A stretch of DNA of 41,282 bases from Bigelowiella natans CCMP2755 (lineage: Eukaryota > Cercozoa > Chlorarachniophyceae): positions 1 through 41,282 of the forward strand of contig ADNK01000836.1 of NCBI GenBank assembly GCA_000320545.1, written 5' to 3'. Both the position numbers and the translations under genes were made by a program. Shown one piece after another: positions 1 to 10,520 of the stretch (positions are counted from its first letter, which is position 1; each line of letters begins with the position of its first letter). The notes beneath the pieces are model-generated. The model was given only the letters and a program-made list of their open reading frames with translations, made no database searches and was not told the origin of the DNA.

Positions 1-2
1 GG

Positions 3-172
3 GGCGACAATGGTGCATCGACCCTCAGCCCGCAGTCCTTGCTGCAAAAAAACGACGAGGCAATGATGATAATGAGCAAGCGCAAGATGCAGTCCGCACG
101 CGCCAGCAGCCCCAAAGCTGATTTCCTGCTAAAGAGTAGGAAGGAAATGGAAGAAGGCAGACGGCGACGTCA

Positions 173-203
<31 letters not shown>

Positions 204-350
204 CAACAGCAGGGAAGATCCCGGCAGCATGAGAGGGGGCGAGGAGGAGGCAGAGGAGGACAGGGTGATAGCAACAACAAGAAGAACAACGATGATCGCA
301 AGGAGGAGGACGGTGAGACCGAACCATCTGGCGCTGGCGCAGCACACTAG
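3..350 (+). CDS. 3' terminal exon of a partial polyglutamine protein
   Basis: The frame is open from the left edge to a TAG stop, so this is probably the last exon or exons of a gene that starts outside the window. The visible tail is low in complexity: a Ser/Lys-rich segment, a basic KRK/RRRR patch, about 14 glutamines coded by mixed CAG and CAA, an Arg/Gly-rich stretch (RGRGGGRGG) and an acidic end. There is no recognisable domain. Mixed CAG/CAA codons suggest a selected polyglutamine tract rather than a pure slipped repeat. RGG-like runs are common in RNA-binding proteins, but that is only a hint. A long opposite-strand frame across the same bases is a poly-Leu/Ala shadow of the repeat. 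Confidence 0.45.
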
Positions 351-1057
351 CATGCAATGCATAATTTGTTGGTAAGAGGAAGCTTGGTGCTGTCAGATAC
401 GTATTTACGTACAGCAAGTCTCTCTTTCGATGCCGTCAGCAAAGAAATCATGCCATAATAGAATGATAGTGACGTAACAATGCAAGGGTGTCTGCTCTAG
501 TGCTGTCCGCATGACTACATGGCATCGACACATGCATGCTATCATGGTATCTCTAGAAATGCGTTTTGTCCAGCATTGTTCAAGAACATCTCGATCTCAT
601 GTCTAGATGTGCTCATTGCTCATGCATCAGTGTGGCATGCGCTAGTGCGCGTCGGCATCGAGTGCACATTGTACTTCTATGATGCGTGTATATTTAGAAT
701 TTATAATTTTACAGCACGGCGACATGCACTACGAGAGAGTTTGTTGTCAGTCACTGGCTTCGATACGTTTATTAGAATGAAGACTCCATCAAGAGCAGCT
801 TAAGTGCTGCGCTCTCCTAGGAGTCCTCGCTACACCGTTGTTGCTCATCAGCTTTTCCTTCTTCTGGCGCCTGCATGGATGTCGCTCCCAAGCCTTTGTT
901 GCTATCTAACAACACGACGTAGATGGAGTGAGATCAAAGCTACTATATACGACCGAACTCAATAACATGCGCATTATAAAGACCCTCTCCCCCCCCCCTC
1001 CCTGCACAGCTATCGCGTCACATGCAACAGCTTATCACATCCTCCTCCTCGTCCTCC

Positions 1058-1093
<36 letters not shown>

Positions 1094-1184
1094 TCGCCAC
1101 CAGCCAGTAGACAGCTGAAACCTGGCTCTAGCAGCCCCCCCGCCGATGTATCTTGAGCGACTTCCATTGATGCTACCACCGCTG

Positions 1185-1231
<47 letters not shown>

Positions 1232-1429
1232 TGATTATAATAATAAGGGGAAGGGGAGCAGAAATAAGGAATCATCCGTCGGATGGATGACGACGCCGAG
1301 TAGAGGGAAGATAGCCCAATGAGTCGTACATAATGAGAATCTTGCAAAACTGGGAAAATCGCGAATTTTGACGGCATTAACGCAAAACAAAACCAAACCC
1401 CGAGGAGGCAACTTTCGCCTGGCGACAAA
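351..1429. other. Intergenic or intronic stretch, no supported gene
   Basis: I see no convincing exon here. The first 600 bases are rich in TGCATG and CTAG words. Further on are C runs, a CAT/CAC repeat near 1060-1095 and a (TA)n run near 1190-1226. A minus-strand frame across 1239-1350 could be an extra 3' exon of the phosphatase gene, but it leads directly into repeats, so I did not call it. Confidence 0.4.
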
Positions 1430-1842
1430 TTAAACGGCCAGGACAAAAGGGGGGCATCGAAGGCTGCTGCTGCTGCTGCTACCTTCGTCGTCCCACTGGT
1501 GGTTGTATTTCCGAGCCCATTCGCGAAGAGATTGCCTCTGTGCTCCGTTCATCCGAGCTCTGATGTATGCATGCATGTGTGTGTGTGTGTGTGTGTAACA
1601 CTCATCGCATCGCCTTCTCCATCTAGTCTGTGGCTCCATGAGGCCACCCCCCCCCCCCCCCCTGTCTTGCTTCCCGTTGGTACGTCGGTAGTGTCAGTAG
1701 CGCTAGTAGGTATTTGTAGTGGTAGCGGTAGCATATTGTACGTACTTGGGTCGAAATGCTTTGATCTGCTGGAACGCCTTCACACAGGACGGCGCCTCGC
1801 CCGCACATAACATAGCAGCAGCCAACACCTGAATGTAATATT

Positions 1843-1882
<40 letters not shown>

Positions 1883-1890
1883 CATTTATT

Positions 1891-1929
<39 letters not shown>

Positions 1930-2289
1930 AGGTGCGCGCCACTCACCGTAGCGCTCCTGCCATGACCGTGGGCACAGTGAACCTTGGTGGACCAACAAAG
2001 TCAAGAGACAGTGGGGAGGGGGTGGGGGGAAGCATTATCATCTACATAAAAGTGTCATCAAGGAGCAGACGGAAGGGAGATAAGCGTTGATGTGTCTGTG
2101 GTTTGCTGTCAAAAGAAACGTGTGCTTGGAAAAGTTATGGCCGCACGCACCAGCACGCTGTGGTTCTTCTTCCGTAGATCTGCAGCCCAACTTTTGGAGA
2201 GAGGAGCACCCATCAATATAGATTATAAGAGATTGTGATGTGAAGGAGGAAAATGCGCATGTACACACGCACTCACATAGAAAGAGAGC

Positions 2290-2340
<51 letters not shown>

Positions 2341-2494
2341 GCCATCAACGCCCTCCCCATCATCATCATCATGATCATCATCGCTGAACTCCACGACATG
2401 GTATCTCTTCGCAGTTGAATCTCTGCATGGGAAGGGAAGGTACAATGGTGCTCTCTATAATCGGTAAGGAGGAGGAGGACTACGGCTACTACTG

Positions 2495-2530
<36 letters not shown>

Positions 2531-2734
2531 TCAAACACAATGTGTGTGTGTTGTGTGTGTGTATGTGTGTGTGTGTGTGTGTGTCTGTGCATTACTTTGC
2601 CACAGAGTCCATTTGCTCGGGGCTTGGCCCAGCCGCATCCCACAACGGCACGCATCGGTAGTGTTTCACCTGAAGGAGGAGGAGGAGGAGGAGTAATGAA
2701 GAGAAGAAAGGTGGTGCAAACAAGTGTGCGGGCA

Positions 2735-2785
<51 letters not shown>

Positions 2786-3000
2786 GATGTTTAATTGCAC
2801 TCCTCTCATTTAGCAGAACGAATGCATGCACGGGCGCCATCAGGAGGGAGGTAGTATAATTACACACATATCTCTCTCTCTCTCTCCCCACCCCAAACAG
2901 ATGTTGTTCCCATCCCACATCATCATCATCATCATCATCACACCTTATGCTGGGGCCCCACAGGATATTGGCGGGGGAGCTCGCAGGTGCAGTCCACGAC
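1430..3000 (-). CDS. Dual-specificity protein phosphatase (partial, 5' end unresolved)
   Basis: Protein tyrosine or dual-specificity phosphatase that hydrolyses phosphoesters through a cysteinyl-phosphate intermediate. Exons in coding order: 3000-2944, 2669-2596, 2190-2151, 1982-1947, 1828-1746, 1559-1430. All five junction phases agree. The P-loop is VHCAHGHGRSAT, which holds the CX5R signature with catalytic Cys and Arg. Upstream is VPLWDAAGPSPEQM, placed like the general-acid loop region of this superfamily and carrying an Asp. Downstream are a helical segment, FRPK, and MNGAQRQSLREW, as in plant and algal DSP-like phosphatases. The first called exon begins VVDCTCELPR, a core strand, so N-terminal exons are missing. 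The stop at 1430 assumes the last exon reads through; a GT at 1482 could extend the gene. Introns carry CT, GT, TAC and TA repeats. Confidence 0.8.
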
Positions 3001-3661
3001 CTGAGTAGCAGTAGCAGTAGCAGTCGTTTGTTTGCTGGTTTTTAATAGGAAATAATAGGAGGAGGAACCCTCGAAGAATCAGGTAAACACAGCACACCCG
3101 CACCTCAAATAATACATGCATGTCGTGCCATATCGCGAGTGAAGATAAGCGGTCTTCTCGCAGTAGCTATAACAGAATTACAACTAGCACCAACAAACAG
3201 CCACCGACCGCGTCTGCAAGGGGGGGCAGTGCACTTTGGTCATGAGGCCATCCACTGATGTGCCAGCTCCCATTGCTGCTGGTGTCGCTCAGAGCCTCAG
3301 ATCTACGAATAGCAGCGGACGATGATGATGATGAAGAAGAGATGATGACGATGACGAGACTGCGAGGAGGACGATGACCGTCTTCACGTGCTCGATTCTT
3401 GGCGAAGTTGATGGTGATAATGATGCTGACATTCCATAATCGCACACACATGCACAAGCATGCAATTTATCATCCGTTCTTACATCAAGGCTCGGCGCGC
3501 GTGCAGGCGAAGGCGGTAGAGAACGTGGAACGGCATGAACGCAAAGTACGACCACCTAAGGAAGAGAAGCGGGAAAGGAGGAGGCGGGGGGGGGGGGGGG
3601 GATATCGACGCAATATCAATGCAAGTAGGGATGTAGACAGGCACATACTACACAAACAACG

Positions 3662-4027
3662 CTAGGCAGATGTCTTCTGAGAACTACGAGACTGTACTAC
3701 AAACTTCTTTGTATTCGCCAGCCACGTCAGCGTTTCTAGTATTCTCTCAGGGCCCCATCCTCCTACTCCTCCTCCTCCTCCTCCCCCGTTCTCAATCGTG
3801 GGGGCCATCGTCGTGTTTTGACTCATGTGTGAATCACCACCTACCATTGTATTTCTCCATCGGGACGCTTTCCGAGAAGCTGCACGTAATTTAGCTATTG
3901 CACGATATAAGCAACGATAATGAGAACAGAGGATGGATGCTGAAATTGAAACGTTTATGCATCATAACACCGTGCATGATTCTTTGCGCAAAGTCCTTTG
4001 CTACTTCTTCTACTACTACTACCACTG

Positions 4028-4058
<31 letters not shown>

Positions 4059-4162
4059 CACTATTACCGTGTCTGTGGAGGCGATGCTGATTGCCAGTCC
4101 AGCAAGCGCAGCGTGCAGAAGAAAGCCACGGAGGATACTATGATTTGTCACGTCGAAGCCAT
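3662..4162 (-). CDS. Tentative exons of a minus-strand gene, possibly the phosphatase 5' part
   Basis: Three stretches look coding on this strand. 4162-4068 has a CAG acceptor and an ACG|GTAATA donor and encodes a hydrophobic segment (RGFLLHAALAGLAISIA) that could be a membrane helix. 3995-3971 follows in matching phase (DFAQRIMH). 3760-3662 encodes ILETLTWLANTKKF and ends in TAG, or splices at a GTAGTA donor. They could form a separate small gene or the N-terminal part of the phosphatase downstream. I could not connect them to the exon at 3000. A TAC repeat and a G-rich repeat fill the putative introns. Confidence 0.35.
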
Positions 4163-4176
4163 CTGAGACCGTGTCG

Positions 4177-4227
<51 letters not shown>

Positions 4228-4239
4228 ATTGATATATGA

Positions 4240-4276
<37 letters not shown>

Positions 4277-4349
4277 TAAATTATGCGTGTTTACATGTTT
4301 ATTGAAAAGGAAAAGAAAGGTATAGCAAAAACATGCAAGTGTGTTGTTC

Positions 4350-4640
4350 TCAACGGATGAAAGGGCAGTCTATCAATTTGTTGCAAGGACCCATGATCAT
4401 TAAAATTCCTGCTCCACACATGCCTGTGATCGTGTTAAGAATAACTATGAGGACGATGAAGATGACGATTATGCTGCCGAAAAGCTGAAATGTGAGGCGC
4501 AGACAACGATATCAGGATGTGCAGGAGCTCTATGTCTTCCGCTTCGTTTGTGTTGTGATTACCAAGCTGCGACGGATGTCAGCACTGTAGTTAGGCTGTA
4601 GATTGCGCTTGAGCCGCTGGGCCGGTTTCTGTTTGCCCAT
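4350..4640 (-). CDS. Small predicted membrane protein, 70 residues
   Basis: Two exons: 4640-4563 (26 codons from ATG) and 4484-4350 (44 codons plus TGA), joined in phase 0 across a TTG|GTAATC donor and a TTTCAG acceptor. The N-terminus is short and basic (MGKQKPAQRLKRN). A strong helix, SIIVIFIVLIVIL, follows, then a Cys/Gly-containing tail that may be a second weak membrane segment. The basic head before a single helix resembles small ER tail-anchored or ribosome-associated proteins, but I do not recognise a family. The next gene upstream on the same strand stops only about 56 bases away. Confidence 0.6.
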
Positions 4641-4696
4641 GCTGCAACCTAGAAGGGAGAACGAACGATTACACAATAGCATTGGAACGTAGCATC

Positions 4697-5377
4697 TCAA
4701 GGTATATGCGTGGTAGGTGATGAGGAATATTTCGAAGGAGAATTAACTACATTTTCTGAGAGCTTGATGGCGGTATTGGTATTTGATTTCCATAATGCGG
4801 AAGGAGACGGCAGCAGCATGGAGGGCAGGGAGAACCTTCTACCAAGTTTTGGCCCACTTCCCTTCTTGGACTCTACAGTATCCGCGATAGCATTTTCTAG
4901 CCACTGCGTTGCCGATGTACCAGTTGATTCTTGCACTGATGTTTCATTTCTTTCCATCTTGGTGTCGTTCTTTTTTTTCTTCATCTTTGAAATGACCTCA
5001 TTTCCCCCATAGAGTTCCATCCAAGATTTGCGCGTACGAACGTTCTTTTGGGTCGAAATTTCGGAAAAGCGCGGTATAATTCTAGAATCTGAATTGGATG
5101 ATGAAGGGCTCATTTGTCCCTGTCTATTGGACGCGTTTTGATCTTCATCTGCCGTGCTCTTGAAGAATAGTCTGAACTTGACAGGCTTCCCATTCCGTCC
5201 CGTTTCCTTCAGCGTCTCCGCGAGTCGAGACCTGCGAGCTTCATCTTTGGGTAAGGTGTTCTTTGCATTTTGGTCCAAATTTGAAGGATTTAGAGCATGG
5301 GGATTTGTATTGTGCGGCAGGACGAGAAGGAGGGATAGAAACACACAGTAGGGGTGGCGGCCTCGCCGCCACACCAT
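4697..5377 (-). CDS. Unknown protein with signal-like N-terminus, 226 residues
   Basis: A single uninterrupted frame, unusually long for this window. The N-terminus MVWRRGRHPYC followed by VFLSLLLVLP has the n-region and hydrophobic core of a signal peptide. The rest is hydrophilic, rich in Ser, Lys and Asn, with no recognisable domain, and ends at residue 226. The protein may be secreted or, if the host has a complex plastid, sent through the ER; no transit motif is clear. A poly-Lys patch (KMKKKK) lies mid-protein. The ATG at 5377 was chosen because the hydrophobic core begins 11 residues later. The opposite strand carries weaker shadow frames. Confidence 0.6.
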   Translation of the reverse strand: MVWRRGRHPYCVFLSLLLVLPHNTNPHALNPSNLDQNAKNTLPKDEARRSRLAETLKETGRNGKPVKFRLFFKSTADEDQNASNRQGQMSPSSSNSDSRIIPRFSEISTQKNVRTRKSWMELYGGNEVISKMKKKKNDTKMERNETSVQESTGTSATQWLENAIADTVESKKGSGPKLGRRFSLPSMLLPSPSALWKSNTNTAIKLSENVVNSPSKYSSSPTTHIP

Positions 5378-5402
5378 CGATGTCTAAAGGAGTCCCAGTG
5401 TT

Positions 5403-5934
5403 TCACGGTTTTCTCCCAGTTTTAATAAATTCTCCAACCCTCAAATCACCAAGGCTGGAACTATCGAGCGCAATCTCACTCCTCTTGGTGACACAGACTG
5501 CCTGAACAACCAAGGTGAGGGGGACCACAAGGGTATGCCAGTTAGAATCCAGAATTATTAAAGCGCTCTTGTCCTCGTTTGAGCATCTTCGCTGCACAAC
5601 GTCCCCGCAGTCTGGGCGGTAAAACAATGGAATAATAAATCTACGACAAGGAATAAAACCATATTTAGACTTGAATATCCATGTGACCCCGATTCAGGTA
5701 AGTGTGCATCAAGATGAATAATCTCTAAACTCGTGGAATTCTGCAACGGAAATAAAATCTCGCCTTGGTCTAAGCGCGCTGGATTCGGGTTTAGGCTGAC
5801 CTAACATCTGTTGTCGCAGAACAGCAATCTTAACTCTGAGTGGCGCGAATGTGTTTTGTTTCGCTTCTTTAGCTAAAATTTTCCGATACGGGATACTTTC
5901 TGAACTTCTTCAGAATTCGGTTTCTCTTTGACAT
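5403..5934 (-). CDS. Unknown 111-residue protein, three exons
   Basis: Exons 5934-5890, 5740-5688 and 5640-5403. The phases agree (0, then 2) and the product is MSKRNRILKKF...GEFIKTGRKP. The second intron is only 47 nt, short but near the 56-nt intron in the neighbouring EF-hand gene. The middle of the protein has PDCGDVVQRRC, and a hydrophobic strand-like stretch (TLVVPLTLVVQAV) follows. I recognise no family. The start lies 89 bases from the start of the divergent EF-hand gene, so the two probably share a promoter region. The last exon is the most certain part; the first two rest on splice phase only. Confidence 0.45.
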
Positions 5935-6023
5935 TTCAGGCAACGCAGAACTCCCAGAACTTTCTCAAGATTCCTTGTAAATTGCTCGTTTCCCGCTCAT
6001 CTAGTCATTTCGGGCCGTCTCAA
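5935..6023. promoter_or_regulatory. Short divergent intergenic region between two gene starts
   Basis: These 89 bases separate the inferred start codons of a minus-strand gene and the plus-strand EF-hand gene. Any shared promoter and both 5' leaders must sit here or overlap the genes. I see no TATA box; the composition is mixed and free of microsatellites, unlike most non-coding DNA nearby. Confidence 0.35.
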
Positions 6024-8055
6024 ATGTCGTATTATGGAAACGCCATGTCCGGTTCAAATACCCCTGGAGCATCTAGGTTATTATCGTGCGACAATGGATT
6101 GGAGTTGACTCAGAAGGAAAAAAGGCCAAGACAACCAAATAATCCTCCGACATCGGAAGGCGGCTAGTCTCGACACACGTTGGAAGATTTGAGCAGTGGC
6201 TTCTTGGAGCTGGCGACGCTGGATAGCAGCACCCAACTTCGACGATGGGTACGAGCTTCTTTTACAAACCAAAACTGTAGCGGGCTGACCCGAAGGCCCA
6301 ACTTTAAGAATGGGGCAGTAATTTGTCGCAGATCAACGTGTGCAACTCTGCAAAACAGGACAAATGCAATCTCACAACCCGTCGGTTGCGTGCGATGAAA
6401 AACGTGTTCGGAAAATATGAAAAATAATACATTTGAGAATAAACCGACATTGTATTTTCAATCGTGACGAACTCTGTTTCTTTAAAAAAAAGGGGGGACT
6501 ATCAGCCTCACGGACAAGCTCTTCAATGCCATCGATGTGGATAAGGTTATTAGTGCCGAAGAGAGTGTGTTGGCACCGCGTATGGGCGAGTGGCGAGTTG
6601 ATACCTTAAAGCAGGGAGCTTTGAAATTCCATGGTGAATTTATTTGCAATTCAATGATGAATTTCACATTCAGAGTGGGTACCTGACAAGGGACGAGTTA
6701 CAAGATTGGTAAAAGCTTATGAAATTAACCGACAATGGTGAGTGTGCTAAGTTGATGTTATGCTAAACAGGTTCGGTCATCGGATCCCGAATCTAACGGA
6801 CGATGATAAAGAATCAATGCTACGATCCTTCCAAGGTGCCATTCCCTGCATCCCGTGCCTCCTTTTCCTCCCCTTAAATCCACGTTTGCAGATCATAAAG
6901 AAATTGGAAGGGAAGATTTCGCGCAATTTTTTAAGAATTGGACTGGAAATCAGCTTGAATCTGCGTCAGTCACAATAGTAAGGTCAGTAGCTGCGAAAGT
7001 CACTAGGACTCTGGTTGATTCACACATGTATTGTACGTGCGACATCATGTGTGTGTGTGTGTGTGTTTGAGTGCGTGTGTCTTGGGTCTGACTGAGACAA
7101 GCTGCAATGCGAATGGTTTTCCCCTATTCATAGGTTGTTCAATATGGAAAAGGAGGTAGCCCATTTTCCCAGTTGCCCCTCACTATGAAATGAGAACAAA
7201 ACTTAAGTTACTCTAATTCTTCCGTAGGTGCTTGACATCCTACATGAAATGGATATAAATGATGTAATAACCAGGCGGCAGAGACCGTGTCATTGCTTGC
7301 GTTTCACGTTCTTCATTTCTATATTAACCCATTTAGGACGGCCTGTTAGAGAGGGATGAAATAGCTGCCATATTGAACCCTGTAATATCATATCCATCTT
7401 AAAGTTAAACAAATGGCGTGATAGAACTGTGTTTGTGTTTTGATGTAACAGAGCGGAAGACTCGGGAATCACGCGAAACAGATCAGAGGTATGATTAAAG
7501 AGTCGACGATTTTTTGTCTCTCTGATCATTCTACTCCTATGATTCTATACAGGGCTTTTCCGGCTTCTAGATAAGGATGCGAGCGGTCGTACTATATACT
7601 CGCTTGTTATCACTTTCAATTTTGTTTGTCTTTCCGCTTCCTTCGATCTTTTATTCTCCCACACCCTCTTTATCCCTCTATTTCACCCACTAATTTGCTT
7701 CGTATATCATTCCAATAGGCTATATAACAGTTGAGGCAATGGGAAAGGAGTTCCTACGACATTACAAACTCGCAAGTAAAAATTATATGAAACCAAGAGA
7801 GTGTGTTAGCCGAACGAATAGGCGCATAATAATGAGCTTTTATTTCAGGCAAGAGCCGCTCCATATGTCCCTGCTTGTTCTGCGAACACATATATGACTC
7901 AATCTACAAAAGACGGCAAGATTCGGTACGTGAGCATTTTGTATCTTAAGCTTCTCACTAATAATCTGATATATGTAAAGATGTGCTGCGGAATGTGTAC
8001 TGGACTTAAATATATGGAAGCGTCCCAAGTTAACCATCTTAAGGCTCATAAGTGA
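6024..8055 (+). CDS. EF-hand calcium-binding protein, 212 residues, 12 exons
   Basis: A calcium sensor of the calmodulin-like superfamily. Exons: 6024-6076, 6506-6545, 6674-6708, 6771-6835, 6892-6977, 7228-7263, 7337-7381, 7452-7488, 7553-7585, 7719-7775, 7849-7925, 7981-8055. All eleven junctions keep phase. Three loops are canonical: DVDKSGYLTRDE, DINDDGLLERDE and DKDASGYITVEA. Each of them is assembled only by splicing, because an intron cuts it. A fourth site (HKEIGREDFAQFF) is degenerate and unlikely to bind calcium. After EF4 comes a short tail with two cysteine clusters (CPCLFC and CCGMC) that could bind metal or be lipidated. An apparent in-frame stop at 6709 is removed by the intron with donor GTAAAA. 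The first exon is less certain than the rest. Confidence 0.78.
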
Positions 8056-9020
8056 GAAGCTGGCCCCGCATAGATTCACCTTCTGAGAATACATGGAATT
8101 TCAAATTTAGCTGCTACACCATGATCATCATTACTATCAGTCCAGCTGTTTTCAACATTAGATCTGATTAGCATTTTTTGATGATATGTGCATGAGAGTC
8201 GTGTGCTTTGACGGAATGCATCGCCCATTAATGAGCTGCTTGCGGTGCGCATGCAATAAAAGAACATTTTGTCTTGAAAACATCATGCTAGCAAATGACA
8301 CGTGCGTGCGCCGCACACCGGTCTAGCGGTAAGGTCTAGAGGTAGTGCATGTGGCATATTCTTCATGACACAATCACATCACAGCAACATTAGCGCTGTA
8401 GCCACTGCTTTGCACAGCTACATGAGGATGACCATAGAACAAATTTAGTTTGATTCATTACATCCGTCTTACAGCAGCACTACACACAGTGCATTATAGC
8501 ATGTGACATAATGCATGCCATTTCTTCTGCTGCACACATGCGCAATCATCGTCGCGCATCCGACGTCTGTCTGGCACAGCACAAGATGTGCGTGGCACCA
8601 TGCTCACTATATCACGTCTAAGCCGCCGCTGGATCTGTGCAGAGATGTGTCCATGCGCACAGACGTACATGCTAGCATGTGCTAAAGTGGGCTAGAACAC
8701 ATGGCACATTGCAATCATCCTCTGAACATGAGCAGAATGCATCGAGCAGGCATTGCGTGAACTCGCACGCAGGCGAAATGACAGCAGATGCACGACCGAA
8801 CGATGCACAGCTGCCAGCATGCCTAGATGCACCAGTGCTGTGCAAATTCAAACAACGCACAACGAGGCAAGGACGTCATTGTTCTTGCTGTTTTTCTTAG
8901 TGCTGAGAGAAAACGCACTAGACCACCAAAAAGGAGCCCTGATGGGGGCCAATGAGGCATGAATGGGTGGATGAACAAGCATTCTGTTCCACTTGACAAC
9001 GATTGAACTTGTTTCAGCTT
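8056..9020. other. Intergenic region, no supported gene
   Basis: No exon with matching splice signals and a believable protein was found. The sequence is free of long microsatellites and is rich in TGCATG-like words. Overlapping frames of 60-85 codons exist on both strands at 8672-8962, but their proteins have mixed Cys/His content without motif, and neither strand is favoured. Confidence 0.4.
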
Positions 9021-9499
9021 TCAAACTTCATTTTTCGGGACCTTCCGCATCTGTTTCTCCAGTGGGGCACCCAAAGCTCGTTCCAGTTCTTTGTTCAACA
9101 TTTGCAAGTGTGTCATGTCTCTGGCGAACACACGGATTCTATTTTCGATGATCTTTTGCTTGATCACATTCGTGATGTCAGAACGATATGGGCGGAACCT
9201 ACTCCTCAACACCGTATCACCGAACAAGCCTTTCGCCTCGATGTTTGCATTCACACCAACCAGATACTTGACGATCTCCAAATGGCCATTTCCAGCACCC
9301 TCAATCAATGACGTGTTGCCGTTACTGTCCCTCGCCTCAATATTTGCCTTCACATGACGGCCTCCAAATGACCATTTTTAGAGCCAACAATCAACGGCGT
9401 ACCTCTCCAGTCCTTCGGCTCTATATTTGCTTTTTGCTCAATTAAACGCTTCAGGTGAGGAAGGTCGTTATCACGTGCTGCTTCGTTGATGCCAGACAT
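9021..9499 (-). pseudogene. Ankyrin-repeat protein with a frame break
   Basis: Ankyrin repeats mediate protein-protein contacts. The first frame starts at ATG 9499 (MSGINEAARDNDL) and gives one and a half repeats (KANIEPKDWRGTPLIVGSKN, GHLEAV) before a TGA at 9350. The second frame, 9353-9021, resumes with NIEARDSNGNTSLIEGAGNG and GHLEIVKYLVGVNANIEA, then a C-terminal segment ending KVPKNEV. Compared with the 33-residue repeat period, about five residues (KYLVG-like) are missing exactly at the break, so a deletion of about 14 nt explains the frameshift. No intron fits such a short gap. It may be a recent pseudogene, a sequencing error, or two short proteins. The start is 223 bases from the divergent CDPK gene. 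Confidence 0.6.
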
Positions 9500-9722
9500 T
9501 GTCCTCCGGACATGAGGTGAGATTTGGGCATCTTCCGAGACGCCATTTTTTACAGAACGACAACACGTCACGGAAGAAAATCCTAGAATCGGCATAGTTT
9601 TTTAGCCGTCGCTCAAAAGTTTGATGCTTTCGATATTTCCGGCGCGTATATTTACCAGGAATATAACGAGGAGCGTGCAAACGGAAGAAGGAAGGACGAA
9701 CACTCGGAAGAAGCTGCTCGTG

Positions 9723-10477
9723 ATGGAGTCGGAAGAAGTGCAGGAGCCGGCCATGGACGAGATAGGTGCGCCCCTTGCCGATCATATCTCTCAGCTTCCT
9801 TCTCATCATAACGAACATGCGTTGTTTCCTTCCGGTTGGGTGTGTGGGGCCCCCAACGGCGACGACGCGGCGTCGCTCGTTCCGTTAGGCCGGAAGAAGC
9901 ACTCTCGGCTGACGGTCGCCCGGCGCCTCTCCATCGCCATACCCAAACCCACCTACCGGTAGCACAGCATTTTTCCGAAAACGAAGCCATTTACCTGGAT
10001 TTACGGCCTCTTTCAACGCAGGCCTCAGAAAGCGCTGGGGTACACCGACACATCCAGCGTATTCGTGGCCGAAAACACCATCACGAGTACCAAGCATGCA
10101 CTGAAGAAGGTGAGCCGTGGGTTTGGGAAAATATTCTCCGCCTCACCACTCCGCACCACTAATAAAGGGGATGTTGAATTTATTCGGTGTGAATAAATAA
10201 CCGCGTGTCTACTTGCAGGTCTCCAAAGTGATACCGAAGAACGACGTGCGAAATGAGGCAAAATGCAACTACACACACACACACACGCGCACACACACAC
10301 ACACACACACACACATGCATACAAATGTGTATGCATATACTCTCTCGTGCGCACTGAAATATTATATCTCGAGGCGGGTCTTCATAATTCTACATTTAAT
10401 ACAAAAACTGCTACCACTACAACTCGTACTACTGCCGCTACTACTGTAATGCTGTACAATCAAGTTAAGAATTCATT

Positions 10478-10520
<43 letters not shown>

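Noticed and set aside
2340-2445. Minus-strand coding-like stretch KRYHVVEFSDD
   Set aside because: It lies in a phosphatase intron, and its phase cannot join either neighbour, while the direct join gives a perfect family match.
928-3000. Many 60-140 codon ORFs on both strands (poly-Ser, poly-Tyr, Leu-Ser, Thr-His proteins)
   Set aside because: They are translations of microsatellites; they overlap each other on both strands and have no motif.
6709-6711. In-frame TAA suggesting that the EF-hand gene is a pseudogene
   Set aside because: The TAA is part of a GTAAAA donor. Splicing there keeps phase and gives a normal EF-hand continuation.
8316-8352. tRNA-like words (GGTCTAGCGGTAAGG)
   Set aside because: They resemble a D-arm only; no acceptor stem, anticodon arm or T-arm could be folded around them.
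8672-8962. Overlapping ORFs of 60-75 codons on both strands
   Set aside because: Neither strand shows splice signals, a motif or biased composition.
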